Shown piece by piece: positions 63,143-64,000 of a stretch of 64,000 nt of DNA. The notes beneath the pieces were generated by a model that was given only the letters and a program-made list of their open reading frames with translations, did no database searches and was not told where the DNA came from. Within the stretch, counting starts at the first letter, position 1. Each line of letters begins with the position of its first letter. Source of the DNA: Kitasatospora sp. MAA19 (GTDB taxonomy: Bacteria; Actinomycetota; Actinomycetes; Streptomycetales; Streptomycetaceae); contig NZ_JARXYZ010000015.1 in assembly GCF_029894125.1 (NCBI RefSeq), positions 62,001 to 126,000 of the forward strand, read 5' to 3'. Both the position numbers and the translations under genes were made by a program.

Positions 63143-64000
63143 ATGGCCACCGCCGCCCCGCCGAGACCCGCCGCCCGCACGCACCGGGCGGCTCCCCGCC
63201 GCCCGGCCGCCGCCCGGCCGGCCGCAGTGCTGTGCCTGATCGTCGCCGGCGCGCTCGGCGTCCTCGCGCTGTGGTGGTCCGACACCCCGGTGGTCGCCGG
63301 CGCGGCCGCCTGGCTGACCGGGGCGGGCCGGATCACCGGTCTGCTCGCCGGGTACGCGGCGCCGGTGCTGCTCCTGCTGATGGCGCGGCTCCCGCTGCTG
63401 GAGCGCGGCGTCGGCGCCGACCGGCTGGCCCGCTGGCACGCCTTCGGCGGACGCTGGCTGGTGGCCCTGGTGACGGTGCACGTGCTGTCGATCGTCTGGG
63501 GGTACGCGCTGACGGACGGTCGCGGCCTGCTCGGCGAGGGCGTCGAGCTCGTCTTCCACTACCCCGAGATGCTCAAGGCCTCGCTGGCCACCCTGCTGAT
63601 GCTGGGCACCGGCGCGGTGTCCGCCCGGGCCGCCCGGCGCCGCTTCTCGTACGAGGCCTGGTACTACCTGCACCTGGCCACCTACCTCGCGGTGGCGCTG
63701 GCCTTCGGCCACCAGCTGGCCACCGGCGCCGACCTCGGCGACGGCCCGGCCCGCGCCGCCTGGTACGCCCTCTACCTCGGCACCGCCGCCCTGCTCGGCT
63801 GGTACCGGCTGGCGCGGCCGTGGCTGCTCGACCGCCGGCACCGCCTGCGGGTGGCCGAGGTCCGTCCGGAGGGGCCGGGCGTGGTGTCGCTCTTCCTGAC
63901 CGGCCGGCGGCTGGACGAACTCCGGGCCGAGCCGGGCCAGTTCTTCCGCCTGCAGTTCCAGGCGCCCGGCCTGCGGTGGGCCGCCAACCCGTACTCGCTG
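63143..64000 (+). CDS. Ferric reductase-like transmembrane flavoprotein, partial
   Basis: The first 286 residues of a membrane reductase that continues past the right edge. After an Ala/Pro/Arg N-terminus come six hydrophobic helices with spaced histidines (RWHAFGGRWLVALVTVHV, WYYLHLATYL, FGHQLA) that would hold haem, and then the start of an FAD-binding ferredoxin-reductase domain: LRVAEVRP, VVSLFLTG, EPGQFFRLQF and NPYSL. An AGGAGG site is 6 bp before the ATG. It probably moves electrons from NAD(P)H through FAD and haem to an external acceptor. Confidence 0.87.
   Translation, partial: MATAAPPRPAARTHRAAPRRPAAARPAAVLCLIVAGALGVLALWWSDTPVVAGAAAWLTGAGRITGLLAGYAAPVLLLLMARLPLLERGVGADRLARWHAFGGRWLVALVTVHVLSIVWGYALTDGRGLLGEGVELVFHYPEMLKASLATLLMLGTGAVSARAARRRFSYEAWYYLHLATYLAVALAFGHQLATGADLGDGPARAAWYALYLGTAALLGWYRLARPWLLDRRHRLRVAEVRPEGPGVVSLFLTGRRLDELRAEPGQFFRLQFQAPGLRWAANPYSL

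Noticed and set aside
1-64000. tRNA, rRNA, CRISPR arrays, insertion sequences, prophage genes
   Set aside because: Reading both strands I saw no transposase or integrase motifs, no regularly spaced repeats with unique spacers and no tRNA-like cloverleaf that I could support.

Overview
This is very high G+C actinobacterial DNA. Overlapping stop/start codons (ATGA, GTGA), frequent GTG starts, mycothiol- and F420-type enzymes, a resuscitation-promoting factor, PP2C/SpoIIE phosphatases and dense TetR/MarR/two-component regulation all point to a Streptomycetaceae chromosome (Streptomyces or Kitasatospora). I see no rRNA, tRNA, CRISPR array, insertion sequence or phage gene.

Region 1 (1-21.6 kb) is a nonribosomal peptide (NRPS) gene cluster with two divergent operons. 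The left-going operon (7171 down to 1, running off the window) encodes an amino-acid:carrier-protein ligase, a stand-alone carrier protein, TrpD-, TrpA-, TrpF- and TrpC-like enzymes, an ectoine-synthase-like cupin, an acyl-CoA-dehydrogenase-like enzyme, an MbtH protein and a Glu/Leu/Phe/Val dehydrogenase cut by the window edge. The right-going operon (7609 to 21409) encodes C-PCP, C-A-PCP-TE and C-A-PCP proteins, an NTF2-like protein, an A-PCP didomain, a P450 and a TE-like hydrolase with a cysteine nucleophile. A 16-bp hairpin at 21578-21616 ends it. My reading is that the ligase/carrier/dehydrogenase trio makes an oxidised starter. The EntF-type condensation domain joins it to a Val-like residue. 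The A-PCP/P450 pair makes a modified amino acid that the Cys hydrolase moves in trans onto the C-PCP protein, which has no A domain, in the manner of SyrB1/SyrC/SyrE. The C-A-PCP-TE protein then releases the product. The Trp-like enzymes have substitutions at anthranilate and indole sites, so they may build an indole analogue rather than supply tryptophan.

Region 2 (21.6-35.5 kb) is accessory and housekeeping DNA: decayed gene remnants, a DUF1906 secreted protein, a divergent aldo-keto reductase/TetR pair with paired operators, a TerD-domain protein, a second P450, a secreted C15-like protein, inorganic pyrophosphatase, a secreted CocE-type hydrolase with a cupin, a Mut7-C RNase-like protein and an MFS transporter.

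Region 3 (35.8-50.9 kb) holds an isoquinoline-oxidoreductase-like molybdenum enzyme pair, a mycothiol-dependent-isomerase-like protein, an SDR, an Rpf/LysM cell-wall hydrolase with a long upstream region, a NarL-type two-component system whose kinase has an unusual C-terminal membrane-anchored domain, a GAF/PAS/PP2C phosphatase, a beta-propeller protein, a uridine-kinase-like protein without P-loop, an Nei-type DNA glycosylase and a universal stress protein.

Region 4 (51-64 kb) holds a secreted M43 metalloprotease, an ATPase/kinase, an F420 oxidoreductase, a mechanosensitive-channel-like protein, an alpha/beta hydrolase, a MarR-ABC exporter operon with a palindromic operator, an isochorismatase-like hydrolase divergent from a GlxA/AraC regulator, an OmpR-type two-component system and the start of a ferric-reductase-like membrane flavoprotein that runs off the right edge.
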